Assembly: GCA_029959085.1 (NCBI GenBank)
Contig: JARWIR010000011.1
Coordinates: 11,285,840-11,349,839, forward strand
Length of the DNA stretch: 64,000 nucleotides
Origin: Nemophila menziesii
Taxonomy: Eukaryota > Streptophyta > Magnoliopsida > Boraginales > Hydrophyllaceae
Direction: 5' to 3'
The notes below the pieces were generated by a model. The model was not told the origin of the DNA. It saw only the letters and a program-made list of their open reading frames with translations, and searched no databases. The position numbers and the translations under genes were made by a program. Positions 11,911 through 23,384 of the stretch are shown in pieces (the first letter of the stretch is position 1; the number at the start of each line of letters is the position of its first letter).

Positions 11911-12330
11911 TATGCTACTAGAGCTCGGAGGTGGTCTAGATGATTATCTTCTACATTAAATAAAAATAATATTTATTTGAAAAAGTAATAATAACTTGGT
12001 AAAATACAACCGCATCTATACTTGTTTTGACTTAGGATGGAAAAGTTGAGAGTATATTTGTTTTGTTAGGTTTTTTAACCTTAGGCCAGTTTTACAATTG
12101 AGATGTATCATTTGGTACCTTGTTGGAAATTTCTTTTGCATATTTGTTCAAATTAATATGTCATATTTTAATGTTGGACCTAAAATAGAAAATGATGAAA
12201 GTATTGTTCTGTCAACTTCTTTACAACCACTTAGTTTACAAAGAGACGTGAATCAGCTCTCATCAGTTATATATGTTCCTCCATCTTTCATTGATACTTA
12301 AACTTCATATATATAGTAATGTAATAAAGT
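11911..12330 (-). pseudogene. KIX-gene fragment in the inverted unit (plus-strand relation reversed)
   Basis: This region corresponds in reverse to 2,150-3,110. In this copy the gene fragment would be read on the plus strand. The KIX exon at the centre is largely deleted: the junction sequence after GCCAGTTTTACAATTGAG passes almost directly to sequence matching the far side. Only exon edges and the flanking TATATATATAG region survive. It is a deletion derivative. Confidence 0.5.
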
Positions 12331-13319
12331 TATATACCGATTGTGAGAAGGTTGCACCGATTGTGATATGAATAAGCTTAGATATGACATCAACCAATGC
12401 GTGATTGACATTCAAAAGGTTGCACTAAACACTCTTAAAGTTCAAGTGAGGGAAGATGGCAACAACAATAAATCTAAGACCTTAGTAATTTTGTCAAATA
12501 AGATAGAAGTTCCATAGGTTTCCGAGCAGAAAATCAATGCAACATGATATAATTTAATGACCATCCAGTAAATGTTAGTGAAGATGAGTTTTAAGAGGTG
12601 AAAAGAATTGAAGTGTCAAAGATGAGTTCTTTTCTAAATACACCACATCAATTTCGCATAAACTATCATTAGTGGAATATATAAAAAATGTTCCTAATCA
12701 TCTGACATGTACTAGAAAATTTACCATCACTAATGAGAGAAGACAATTCATAAAGGTGTAATAATTGGGAAATTTGGGTATTCATTTATACTACATGGGT
12801 TATTGAGCAAAAATTTGAAATATTAAACTTGAGCTTATCAGATGTGTTGATTAGGTAAGGTAGGGTGAGTTCTTATAGCCTACTTGCATATTTCATGTCC
12901 ATTACTCCTTAACCACATCTTATATGATGTGTTTGAGTTAATCCTTATCATCCCGACCATGTGGTAAGTTACATATATAGAGATGTCTTAGGAGAGTTGG
13001 AATATAAAATACAACACACATATCGACGACCATAATATAACATTCTTCTTGACTTTATTTCATATAAATTCGTTTGCATTATGAAACTAAAAATTTCTTA
13101 AGAATATATGATATCGCTAGCATATATTTTTTAAATTTATATTGGTAGTGATTATGCTATGATCTTTAGTTGTTAGTATCGTTTTTTGATCTTCTACATT
13201 ATGGTTTATTATTTACTTATTGAAATATTTGTCCCATTTTGTAGTTACATTGTCGGGATGAAAATGATTTAACTTTTAGACTGTTAGATGATGTATCTAC
13301 ATTTATGGTTATATTTAGT

Positions 13320-13600
13320 ATATCTGATACAATATTTAGCATGACTTTTTGGTGAAATATTGAATGAAATCTTGTTGATTTCCCTGATTTATATCTTTGT
13401 GATGGTATAGAGTCATTTAAGTGTTTTGGGATATTAATATGATTTGAGAACTGTAGATAGAAACAGAGCCGTGATTTGATATGAAATGACATAATACATG
13501 GACACAAGATCTTGGAGCACATGAAAAGAAACACACCCCAAGAAGCTCGGGTCAAAGATGGGATAACTAAAGAAGAATTGATAAAATTTTAGGGCAATGT
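13320..13600. repeat. Retroelement-like 270-bp segment (three copies)
   Basis: This piece, running from ACAATATTTAGCATGA to a GCTCGGGTCAAAGATGGG word, recurs at 50,590-50,860 and, outside the duplicated block, at 58,668-58,935. At 58.7 kb it continues into sequence resembling a Gypsy pol end and LTR, so it is probably retroelement-derived. A minus-strand frame of about 110 codons is open in two copies, but it coincides with the duplication and matches nothing I know. Confidence 0.5.
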
Positions 13601-14649
13601 CTAGATTTAAATTTCAATTAAGTAGAAGGGGAAAGATAATTTATATGAAAAAATATTCTGCTTTTTTATATCATATAAAAGTATTATATATTAAAATTAT
13701 AATTTATGAAATTTTTGAAAGTAATATTTCCTTTCATTTCAAATGATCTTAATATTGAAAATTTAAAAACAAATTTTTTATAAGATTTCATGAAAAATGA
13801 TATTATGTTTCTTTAATTTTTTTAAATTCAAAAAATAATAATAAATTATACTCTCATAATTTTTTCCTTTTATTTAATAATAGATATTCAAATAATACAT
13901 TAATGAAAAAGATAAAGAAATTAATACCTTTGGCCCAAAAAGAAAAAAAAGAAAAAAAAGCAATACAATAAATATTTGTTGGGTTGTACGAATAATTAAA
14001 ATGTTCAAAATATTCAAATTCATTTGGTTGACCTACCCATCTAATTTAAATATAACTCTATGTCAATAGATGGCACATTTAACCCTTTAAATACACTCTT
14101 TCCACATGTTACCTCAATCGTCAAAATATAGACATTTATATGCTTTAAAACTAGTAGTCAAAATAAGAATTAGTATATTGTCTTTCCTTTTTCAAATAAT
14201 TACGACTTTTGTTTTCTTTCAATTAGTGTTTGAATTTCAAAAAAGGTCTTAGTTTAGTGTGTTAGAATACAACCATGGTGATTTCTTTTCTTCATGTAGT
14301 GAGGTAGGCTTTGTCTCTACTATATTTACTCATCCAGATACATTTTTTCATTTAACAAATTCTATTATAAAATATAGTGTAAACTTGAGAGATTTAGGAT
14401 TTATTATAATGATTTATGTTGAAAGCTTATATTGTTTGAATTCATGGTATTTAATGATTTTTTTCAAAATTAGGTATTTTTGATCTTATGAATTAGGTAA
14501 AAAGTTAGGTCCTTGTTTAAATTGATTGCTTTAGGTTTGTTGAATTTCCACATATTAATTTTTGGAAACAAATCTATAAGATGCTGAATTTTGTGTCCCT
14601 TTATGTGGTGTTTTCAAGGCTTTGATTTGAAAAATTATGTTTATTTATA

Positions 14650-14799
14650 GGGTAATACTTCCATCCAATATTGGATTATTTTAACAAAACACATGTCACT
14701 AGATTAATATGTTAGTTGCTTTTGAAATTTTAAAACATGGGGTATGTGTATTAAAACTATTGGTGTAGGATCATCCAATATTGGATGGAAGAATTTTCC
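14650..14799. mobile_element. 150-bp MULE-type MITE, family B
   Basis: The ends GGGTAATACTTCCATCC and the inverse of GGAAAATTCTTCCATCC continue inward through AATATTGGAT on both sides. A perfect 9-bp duplication, TTATTTATA, flanks it (14,641-14,649 and 14,800-14,808). The duplicate block lacks it: at about 51,905 the sequence passes from ATTATG through a T run to AGGGACATATG, with a single target copy. Confidence 0.88.
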
Positions 14800-15023
14800 T
14801 TATTTATAGGGACATATGAATTTTTTTTAGGGTTTTAACTGATTGGCTTATATGTAAAGAGCACCCTTTAAGGGAAAGTACAAAAATACCTTTTTTAGTT
14901 CCAAAACTCGCAAATTAGAGCTTCTTTTAATGATTGTTTTCATTCTTACCAAATGCTTGTTCAAAAAGTTTCGATAGAATTTGTGAAATTATTATTTTTC
15001 CCTTATTTAAATTGTTAAATGAT

Positions 15024-15298
15024 TTAGGATAAAATACCAAATTACCCCATATGGTTTAAAAATGTATAAATACCCCTTATGTTTCTTTAAAGTGTGATAA
15101 CTCAAAACTATTTTTGATAACTCTGTGCAACTCGGTGCAACTCGGTGCAACCAATCGTATAAGATTTAGTGTTATATTAAGTACAAGAGGTGAGTTTCCA
15201 TGAGTTAGGAGACCATAGGAGGTATTTGTCCCTTTTAATATTGTATGTAGTTTTTTACTCTTTGATAAACCATAGAGGGTATTCGGTATATTACCTAA
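15024..15298. mobile_element. MITE-like element with diverged inverted ends
   Basis: The left end TTAGGATAAAATACCAAATT and the inverse of the right end (TTAGGTAATATACCGAATAC) match, followed on both sides by CCC, TATGGTTT. The length is about 275 bp. No clean target duplication was found, so the superfamily is undecided. Its copy in the duplicated block is at 52,134-52,398, so insertion came before duplication. Inside are 2-3 tandem AACTCGGTGC units (15,120-15,150). Confidence 0.6.
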
Positions 15299-16902
15299 TT
15301 ATATATTTATTTCTTTTCAAAAGTTCCCAAACACATCCATGGTGTTCCAGTCATCGATTAGTATATTTTGTTACTCATGATGATGTAATTTGAATTTTAG
15401 TTTAAATGATCACTATTTTTTTGCAAATATAATATCTTTTTATGAATCATTTTTACTATACATTAATGTACATATTTCTTAATTTTAATACTGGTTTATA
15501 TTTTTTCATTTTTTGTATAGATAATCTAATTAAGAAGCATGAAGTTCAATGTTTACTACCAAAATATGATCGATGTTCATAACAGTTCAAATTTTACCTT
15601 CTACACAAATATCTCTTTTGATACAACATGGTAATTAAATTGTTACACATCGATACAATATGATCAAATTTTACCTTCTACAAAAATATCTCTTTTGATA
15701 CAATATGATCGATATATCTTTATAAAAATTCTGTTTACAGATCAACTTGTTACAAGATAAAAAATTACTAAGGTTTCAAAATTTACTGTTAATTAAAATT
15801 AAAAACTTAAATTATTGATCTTACAATAGTAATTTAAATAAGTAGCTTGAAAAAAATTTAAAGAGATACATGAACATTAAACAAAATAATCGAGAGGTGA
15901 GAGTGAGAACTTTTCTTCTAAACTAAGAGAATGAAAAGACATGTTACATAATAAATTCAATTTCTATAATATCTAGTTTTTTATTTGATCATTCATGCTT
16001 TGGTATATTACAAATTATAGTTATAAAAAAACTATTGAGTATTTCTTATTTTTTTATTTTATAAAAAGAACACTTAAATCCTAGATTTTTTTGATATTGA
16101 TACACTTAGTTTTCTCAATTTCTATTTTTTCTCTTAACAAGTAATATTTTTAACATGGATAGTTATATTTAACATGGATTATGACAAAGAGGATTTTAAG
16201 TACTATCATAATCCATATTCATTGTATCATATCTTAGTATAAAAAATTAAAGAAACATTACAAAAGAAAGTAATACTCAATGAGGATCTTAAATTTATTA
16301 AACAAGTATCAATAAAAAATCTAGCCAATATACATAATTATGTTTAATCACTAAATATATTGAGAGAGATTAGCATTGGAAACCTAAATTGTGTTTTCTT
16401 TCATTTTTATTATGAAACATTTACTTAATTGATGACCAAATCCATTTAATAAGAGTTAGGTTTAACTAACTTAACATAAATTTTAAATCAGGAAATGAGA
16501 AATTGCAAACAAAAGTGTTATGGATTAGAATTACAATTAGATAATATCAATTTTAAAAACGTAATTTACTCATTGCTTATTAATAGACCAAAAAAAAACA
16601 TAAGCATTTTTTTTATGTTTTGAATTAAAATATCATAATGCCTAATGACAAAGTACAAATATAAAGCAACGCAATAGTTTAAAAAATACTATATTAAATT
16701 TTACCTTGTCTATGATATCTTGATTGAAATTTCATCAAATTGCAAGTCGATGTTAAAAATATATGAGCACGAAAAGAATTCAAAAAGAATGCGGTGGTAA
16801 TAAAAGGACAATAGGAAGAAGATAATAAAAGGTTTGAAAAAATTCAGTAGAAGAAATTGATACAAACTTGTAACGTATGTTTATTTGGAGGCGGTGGTTT
16901 GT

Positions 16903-17840
16903 GGTTTTTTTATTGGCTAATCCATCAAATATTTTAAGTGGGTATCTCAAACATCCATTACATTTTGTATAGCCCAATGGGTTACAAGAAAATCCTAAAA
17001 TAAGCCTCCTACTAACATTACAAATTAAGAAAAATCTTAATAAAAAATTACATAAAATTAAAAATAAGAGAAATCAATATTAAGCCATTTAGCCTCTAAT
17101 TGTCTTCCTTCCTTACTCCGAAAGCATGAAGCACAACCATATGATAATGATTTTCGAATTGCTAGTCCCAAAATTGATGCAAACATTTATTAGGTCTTCC
17201 TAATTCAAACGAACAGCAGAAATACAACACTTATCAAGCAACTTTTCGAGAATCCTTTTGCAGAAAGAGCGCCGATTAAACAAAATTCACAAGAATTGGA
17301 AATTAATCCCCATTCTAATAATCAATTTTTTGGTGGTCAGTCTATTTTGACAAGCCAACCACTCTATAAAGGAGCAGCGAGGAATACAACACTTACCCCA
17401 TACAATATTGTACCATTTGACTCAGGTAAGCCTTCATTCATTTTGTTCATTGTTTTGCTAAAGGAGAATTTACCTTTTATTGATTCACTCTAGAATATTT
17501 TAACACTTTGATTATTGAGCAAAATTCCTTGCAGATACGGTAGTAAACCACCAATTGATGAAGGAAGCCTCCATCTTAAATTACCAAAGCAATCAACAAC
17601 AATCTTATTACAGTTTATACCCAACTAATCAACTTATTTATTCAGAACTGTGGAAATATTACTATGATTGTCATTTATCCCACATCATAAATGTAAGTTC
17701 ACCATTGTTTACTTTGTGGTTAATGAAATTAAAAGCTAGATTCCTAACTTTGAGTAGCTATTTCCAAACCCTGGTGTGGCTATATAATAAGCAGACCTTG
17801 TTAATAGTTTCTATATTAGGAATACCCAATCCACCATGAT
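16903..17840 (-). pseudogene. 5'-truncated L1-type LINE, ORF2 C-terminus
   Basis: The minus strand reads PKHHGGLGIPNIETINK, then NGELTFMMWDK, then KWYNIVWGKCCIPR and WLACQNRLTTKKL in broken frames. This is the order seen at the C-terminus of plant L1 ORF2: K-S-x-G-G-L-G-I-x-D, then the zf-RVT segment W-x-x-L-V-W-x-x-x-I-P-x-x-S-F-I-x-W-L-A-x-x-x-R-L-x-T-K-D-R. A T run near 16,906-16,912 is the tail on the opposite strand. GTTTAGGGTTTT at 17,841 matches the partly diverged GTTTGTGGTTTT at the other border, the remains of a target duplication. It encodes nothing intact. Confidence 0.75.
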
Positions 17841-18109
17841 GTTTAGGGTTTTAAAAATAAAGAAGGAATAAATATGACATATTTTTTATAATAAAACACC
17901 ATATATCTAGTATTCTTTTTTTTCTCTACACTTATTTTTCCCTTAATCCTTTCAGTAGTCTCAAAAACTTCCCCACAACTTTTTTAAAATACCTTGGACC
18001 TCTCATAATCTTATTTAAATATTTTTTTTTACGATTTGATTCTTTAATCTAAATTTACATCAAAATACTTACACCATTATCCCAACCCACACTTACTCAA
18101 ATTTTCTTC

Positions 18110-18295
18110 TCATTTTCCTCCTCCACGGTGGTAATGATGACTTCATCTTCTATTAGAATCTTAGCTATGTCATCTGCATTCAAAAAGGTCACATTGTTGA
18201 GGCCTTCAATAATTTTGAGCTTCTAAATGATCCCTTAAATCACTCTCCGCCTTCCTAAAAAAGAAAGAAAATCTTTGGGACTATTCTGATTGTAA
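18110..18295 (+). pseudogene. CSN6: CSN6 exon fragment in the right arm, copy at 18 kb
   Basis: The plus strand ATTAGAATCTTAGCTATGTC and following bases align with the minus-strand CSN6 exon of the left arms (CTTAGAATATGTCATCGG and onward) through the sequence coding for FNNFEL (here with a stop) and NDPLN. It is more diverged than the left-arm copies. This is the inverted partner of those copies and supports a duplicated, outward-facing pair of CSN6 fragments in the unit. Confidence 0.6.
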
Positions 18296-18489
18296 AAATT
18301 ATATTTCATAATCAACTTTGTTTATATTCTTATTGTCCATGTTGTAATTATATTTCTTTAATGTCACATTGTTAGTATGAATTAAGAATGTGATGACGTT
18401 AACTATATAAATGGAGTTTAGTTTTGAGATTTACCTGTTTGGAGGGGCAATCCTGATGGTGTACGTTAACACAGTGACTAGTCAAGTAA

Positions 18490-18925
18490 TTTAAATGTTA
18501 ATCTTTTTTTTCAATTATGTGCCTTCTCAATGAGTATCTTGTATAATCCAGAAATGTCAGTAACATCGTATATCTTTGAATTGTTTTTTGAAACTAACAC
18601 CAGAAGTGTGTATTATAAATGTTTCATACTCTTTCTTTGGGATAATATCATACATAAATAAGAGTAGTTGAAATGCACCATATCCAAAAGAAATGATTTA
18701 CAAGAAAATCAATACTAGCACGACCAATAAGCCTATGTCACAACCAATGATTATCTTTAAAACTCGATAACTATCTAACTTTAGCACATAAGATTTTAAA
18801 TTTTACTATGTAAATACCTACTCTACTCACATTAAAAAAAACCTCTTTTTTTATTTTTTTTAAAACATTATATATAGATGGTTCTAATTTAACCTTAATT
18901 GATTAAATTAAGAAGATAATATAAA
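18490..18925 (-). pseudogene. Copia GAG pre-integrase segment
   Basis: On the minus strand, around 18,715-18,765, the frame reads NHWL, stop, HRLIGRASIDFL. This corresponds to the L-W-H-R-R-L-G-H-A-S-x-x-x-L motif of the Copia pre-integrase domain. It lies just after the protease in reading order, as expected. Stops and frameshifts make it a relic. A duplicate lies at 46.73-47.1 kb. Confidence 0.65.
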
Positions 18926-18927
18926 AT

Positions 18928-19170
18928 TCAATTAACAAAAGAACATTTTCTAAAATAATCCATACTACCAATGGTTCCTTTTTCAAAAAATTCTCCTCCC
19001 ATGTTATTGGAGAAAGTTACTTTTCCATTATGTCCTTTTCTTTTAATATTGTATAAGAGTGATTCATTTTCTTTAATATGCCTATATCTTCCACTATCAA
19101 GTACCAATATGATATTATTGATGCTCTTCTTACCGTACAAGACAATAGAATTAGATATTAGGTATTCAAG
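18928..19170 (-). pseudogene. Copia aspartic protease segment
   Basis: An open minus-strand stretch reads ILVLDSGRYRHIKENESLL, then NGKVTFSNNMGGEFFEKGTI. This is the Copia protease signature W-x-L-D-S-G-C-S-x-H-M-T-G-D followed by V-x-F-x-D-x-x-x-G-x-x-x-G-x-G. The catalytic D-S-G is kept but the usual Cys after it is Arg. The frame is closed on both sides. Confidence 0.8.
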
Positions 19171-19699
19171 TTAGGTCTATGGGGATTAACGTTGCCCTTT
19201 CTCTTTAAAATTCATTTTGGCGTTTTACATAGATAAATATGGGAACCATAGGTACAAGTATTTAGATCAAATTTGGAAAAAGGAAAGCTAGAATAGGAAA
19301 CTATACTTGATGCTCTCACAAAAACTATTTTAGAAAAACTAGGATTAACAAAGGGATCAAAACAAAAACCACCCTTTTCTTGACGAGTAACTTTTTTTGA
19401 TTCCTAACAATAAATCAAATTATATTTATCTTTGTGTAAAATTTAAAAAAATCATTCTAGATCTTTTGACTTACCAAAAGAAAGGAATTTTATTTTACAA
19501 TGATGGAAGTATTATCCTCGAGTTCGTTATTGTTTCCAAAGAAGTTTCTAAAAAGTTTTCAAAAATTTGGTTTTTGTTTGATTCAAGAGATTTTTTGTAA
19601 TCACGTAAAAAAATCATAAGATATTTCGATACCATCATCGGATTAATCTTGAGATAAACAGAAGTTAGGGTTATAGTTTACCTCATCTTCTTCTCCTTT

Positions 19700-20060
19700 T
19701 TAGTAGCCATGAAAGAAACATAGTTGGCTACATGATCTTCATCATCACTTTGATTTGAGCAAGCATCAACACATGTTGCATTATTGCCTTAATTGGCTTT
19801 TCTTTTAGAATTTTAGGGACATTAGATTTGATATGGCCACTCTTATGATAATGATAACAAGTAGGCTCATTCTTCATATGACTCTTGTAAAGTTTTCTTG
19901 AGACACCACAATCTTTATATCTTTTGTGTCTCATAAGCTCTATTTTATTTGATGTAATACCCACCAATACACACTTATGTCTTGTATAGAATACCTCTTG
20001 ATATAATATAATACTTTCACCCAGAATAAAACAATAACACACATATCCTTTTTTTCTCTT
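19700..20060 (-). pseudogene. Copia gag C-terminus with degenerate zinc knuckle
   Basis: The minus strand reads CYHYHKSGHIKSNVP, matching a C-x2-C-x4-H-x4-C knuckle in which the second and last Cys are lost (C-Y-H-Y, ending Val). In another frame it reads CSNQSDDEDHVANYVSFMA, the acidic linker typical between the knuckle and protease of Copia gag. A zinc knuckle binds retroelement RNA. This copy cannot fold normally. The distance from the knuckle to the flanking LTR-like repeat is only about 250 bp, so most of gag is missing. Confidence 0.75.
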
Positions 20061-20069
20061 TTTAGTAAT

Positions 20070-20331
20070 TGATTTTTTTGAATTATTACCAATAAACTTC
20101 TATTTATAACATTATATACCATTAAAATCATCAGTTTATAAAAATATATTCAATACTTATTTTTTATTTAATAAATATATTATACCCATATCTCTAATTC
20201 TACTCTTTAATTTTTAAAACTATATATATATATATTAAAATCTCTTTGTTATACTAAACTAGTTTTAGATATACAAGAAATATTCTCTCCATATTTCTTT
20301 CTTTTTAGTTTAGTTCTACTATTTCTCAACA
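20070..20331. repeat. LTR-like repeat ending CTCAACA
   Basis: A repeat of about 250 bp with an internal TA run, an ACTAGTTTTAGATATACAA word and a TATTTCTCAACA end. It recurs at 21,470, 24,060 (partial), 26,335, 37,970 and 48,275. In plus orientation it is followed by TCTTATCAGCAC or CCTTATCATCACGAG, which resembles the leader next to some Copia 5' LTRs. In minus orientation it begins TGTTGAGAAATA and has a TATAAATAGAAG box. Orientation therefore remains open. Confidence 0.5.
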
Positions 20332-20850
20332 TCTTATCAGCACAGTTTTCTCTTTTAATCTTGTAGAATAGGTAATGGATTTGGTAAGATTTATTGAGTT
20401 TTATTCTTTTCATATGTTTTCATATTTGTTTTCTTATCATAGAAATTCTTAAAGTATATATTCCAAAGACATTTTTAATCATTTTGTTTTTTGAAAAAAT
20501 ATTCATAACGCCTAGTGCCCAAATTTCTTTTATAGGTCTGAAATCTACAATAAAATTTATATAGATTAAGCATAAAACAAACTTTATAGGCTTGAAACCT
20601 TAAACAAAATTTATATACCCAAATTATTGAAAACATTATTTAAAGTTTTGAAGGCAAGATCAAATATTAATGGGGCTTCGAACCTTGTTTTAAATTATCA
20701 CCTCGAAATTAACAAAAATTACGAAGGCTCAAAACCTTAACTTAAAAATATAATTTTGAAGCAAGATTTGTTTGATGAGGAATAACTCATATGGATTTCA
20801 TGAATATTACAAAAATTAAAAAAAGAAATAATTATGTGTTCTTTAAGTAT
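20332..20850 (+). repeat. Leader-like repeat after the LTR-like unit (copies at 24.22 and 48.53 kb)
   Basis: It starts GTAATGGATTTGGTAAG and contains ATAACGCCTAGTGCCC, GGGGCTTCGAACCTTG and CGAAGGCTCAAAACCTT words. It is shared with 24,223-24,710 and 48,526-49,015 and has no open frame. I read it as an untranslated leader of a Copia element with gag missing. Confidence 0.45.
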
Positions 20851-21199
20851 TGCACTAAAGTAACCTAAATATTCAAGTCTATTAAAGCCTAAATGTCATA
20901 ATTAAAGTTTTTTATGCGAATTGTGGATAAACTTATTTATTATTTCCCAAAAGGATTGTGCTGAAATATTGGTATGATTTTTTCACTAAATTTGTAAAGA
21001 CTTGATGATGAAAATATGCTTACACATTATAAACAAGAAGTTTGTTCCTATTTATAATTCAAGAACTAATATATGAACCAGAAGTTTGTTGATAGATTTG
21101 GCATATCTTTAAATATGAAAATAAGCTTAATTTATAGAAAGACATAACATTAGGGGTAGCTATGTTGGAAAACTAAATAAAATTATAAAATGCACAAAT

Positions 21200-21470
21200 A
21201 TTTTGGATAATATGTTTAAACTTTGGAAAACCAATGTTTTAAATGTGTGACCTCCCTTGTAAATATGAATTTTTTTTACCATTTGGATAATAAAATAACT
21301 TCTTATTAAATTGGGTAAAAGAAAGTCTTAATACAAGTTCAAGTGCTACTAAGCTAATTGTGGATTTTGAACGAACAAATATAAAATTAACAAGTGAATA
21401 GAATATTTGTTTCATTGTATAATATCAAGTGTATACTCCTGAATTAGCTATATCAAAAATAAAAAAAAAT
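21200..21470 (+). repeat. Short duplicated segment (partners at 34.21 and 36.24 kb)
   Basis: GTGTGACCTCCCTTGTAAATATGAA and the following ATACAAGTTCAAGTGCT / AACGAACAAATATAAAATTA words recur at 34,215-34,300 and 36,240-36,430. There the two halves are separated by about 1.9 kb of other sequence. This suggests insertion of 34.3-36.2 kb into a formerly continuous segment. Confidence 0.6.
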
Positions 21471-22150
21471 TGAAATAATATGATATTATTTATAAAATTA
21501 TGCACTATTAAAATCTTCATTTTATACAAATATATTCAATACACTATATTTACTTAATTAACATATAATACCCACGTCTCTAATTCTACCCTTTACTTTT
21601 TTAAATTATATATATATATATATATTAAAAAAATTCTATTATGCCAAACTAGTTTTAGATATACAAAAAATATATTTTCCATATATCTTTCTCTTTAGTC
21701 CAGTTTTAATATTTCTCAACACCTTATCATCACGAGTTTGCTCTTTTGATCTTATGAATGGATTTGCTAAGATGATAACCAATACCCTCTAGGGAATTCA
21801 CCCAATCTTTTTTGTCTTTTGTCAAGACTCTTTTTGAACATGAAAAAATTATATTTTATGGTCAAATTTTTTACTCTCTTAAAAAAATTATCCTTCATTA
21901 CATACGTATATAAAGATGCAATTTCATAGTTTAAGTTTTTTTAATTTTATTATTTAAATAAGATCTTTAAGAAATAATATTTATATTTTTAGACACAATT
22001 TTTTTTAAATAATATACTAAAATTTAATATCAAATGTTTAAATAATTTATTTATTTAAAAGGTGTATATATTTTTTTAATGGTCAATGATCCAAAAAATC
22101 AAATTAATATTTTACTTGCCCCAATGAATAATCAATTAATCAGCTAGGTA
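21470..22150. repeat. LTR-like repeat and following segment
   Basis: The LTR-like repeat ends at 21,721. The following CCTTATCATCACGAG, GATTTGCTAAGATGAT and a TTTTGTCTTTTGTCAA stretch continue to about 22,150. The whole segment matches 26,350-27,010 and 37,980-38,610. Confidence 0.7.
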
Positions 22151-22239
22151 CGTCATCTCATCAACATCGTTACCTTTTATTCTCGTTTATTAAGAGTTAT
22201 GGATGTTTCTATATGGGAGTTCCAACCTACTTGGAATTA

Positions 22240-23230
22240 TTTAGTTCAAACTTCTTAATAAGATCCTTGGTTTATTTAGTTTGGTTGAGATAGATCCCAT
22301 CTTTCATTTTCTATAGTTTTTAATCCGAGGAAGAAGTAAAATTCTCCAATCATGCTTAATTAGAATTTACTATGCATACTCATATCAAAATCCTTACAAA
22401 GAGTTTTATTAGTAGAACCAAATATGATATCATCAACATATATTTGATCAATAAGCACATCATCATGTTTTATATTTTATAAAATAGGAAGAATAAATTT
22501 TTCTTTTTTGAAAACCATCTTGGACTAAAATAGAGCTTTGCCTATCAAAGTATGCCCTAGGAACTTTTTTTAAACAATTTATCTATTTTTAGGTCTAAAA
22601 ACATGATTTGAATAATTAAGATTTTTAGATCTCTAGGAACCTCTTTAACAATAAAACCATTTATAAAGGAATTTTTTACATACATTTGAAATAGTTTAAA
22701 TTACATGCCATAAGAAAAATTTAGTAGCATACGCATAGATTCTAATCTAGTTGCGGAAGAAAATGTATCATCAAAATTAATACCTTAATCTGGGGTATAC
22801 CCTTGAAAAAAAAGGCGAGGTTTGTTTCTAGTTATAATATTTGAATAATCAAGTTTTTTACAAAGTACCAATCATGTTCCAATGATATTGTTATCAATAG
22901 GTTATTCATCAAGATTCAATACATTTGTTTTTTCAAAATGATTTAACTCATCATGCATTTCATTTACCAAATGATCATCAAGTAGATCTTATTTGGTATT
23001 CTCTGGTTTAAATTTAGACAACAAATCACAACGAGAACACAAATCATTAAGAGTTGAATGTGTCCTTAGCCCTTTCATTGGATCACCAAGTATTATCTTT
23101 GGAAAGAGTCTTCTAACATTCTTTATACTTCTAAGAAGTTCCTTGGAAGTTTCATCATTCATCTCTTCAATAATTTGAGTATGAGGATAAATTTAAGGTT
23201 ATGATATAATAGGTATTACTTCTTCTTCAA
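22240..23230 (-). pseudogene. Copia reverse transcriptase relic
   Basis: In minus-strand order it reads MHDELNHFEKTNVL, IDNNIIGT, RNKPRLFFQGYTPD, GINFDDTFSSATRLESMRML, KLFQMYVKNSFINGFIVKEV, LKKVPRAYFDRQSS and LIDQIYVDDIIFGSTN, ending EFYFFLGL. This covers almost the whole Ty1/Copia RT domain, including the catalytic Y-V-D-D box near 22,430. Stops and frameshifts are scattered and the K-x-x-W-V-F and A-R-L-V-A-Q-G motifs are decayed. The next upstream piece is protease (23.4 kb), so integrase has been deleted. Confidence 0.88.
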
Positions 23231-23384
23231 GTTGATGTAACGTGGTATATTCAATCTATTATTTTTTCACTTTCTTTCAAAAGGATTTCCATCATCAAAT
23301 TCAACGTGCATGGATTAATACTAAGAATATTATAGGAAATTCAATCAAAAACGCACATTTTTTATATAAAAATAATCCTTACTA

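Larger units (their letters stand above)
10975..12340 (-). repeat. Inverted partial copy of the composite unit
   Basis: Read on the minus strand, this matches 2.15-3.5 kb, 31.3-32.7 kb and 42.9-44.35 kb: KIX exon remnants first, then the right-arm start. A 191-bp MITE interrupts it at 11,006-11,196, and unrelated sequence containing a short CT run interrupts it around 11.46-11.7 kb. Together with copy 1 at 0.76-3.49 kb it forms an inverted pair flanking 3.5-10.97 kb. Confidence 0.7.
12346..15620 (+). repeat. Segmental duplication block C, copy 1
   Basis: From GAGAAGGTTGCACCGATTG onward this block aligns almost base for base with 49,603-52,707. Differences are small indels, a 150-bp MITE present only here (14,650-14,799) and one extra AACTCGGTGC repeat at about 15,130. 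The 3.1-3.3 kb block holds no gene I can name. Frames around 12.36-12.53 kb (DINQCVIDIQKVALNTLKVQ) look like an exon relic. The block precedes the right arm here but follows it at 44-52.7 kb. Confidence 0.9.
15740..18480 (+). repeat. Right arm of the composite inverted repeat
   Basis: From ACAGATCAACTTGTTACAAG this matches 32.29-33.7 kb and 43.92-46.68 kb. On the opposite strand it matches the left arms: for example 41.57-42.4 kb pairs inverted with 44.2-45.1 kb, and 41.07-41.56 kb with 46.07-46.73 kb. Here it appears without its left arm, directly after block C. It contains the LINE insertion and a plus-strand CSN6 fragment. Confidence 0.8.

Noticed and set aside
13217..13555. 112-codon minus-strand open frame conserved at 50,476-50,814
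   Set aside because: Both copies lie inside one segmental duplication, so conservation is not independent. No family was recognised, and a third diverged copy at 58.7 kb sits in retroelement-like sequence.
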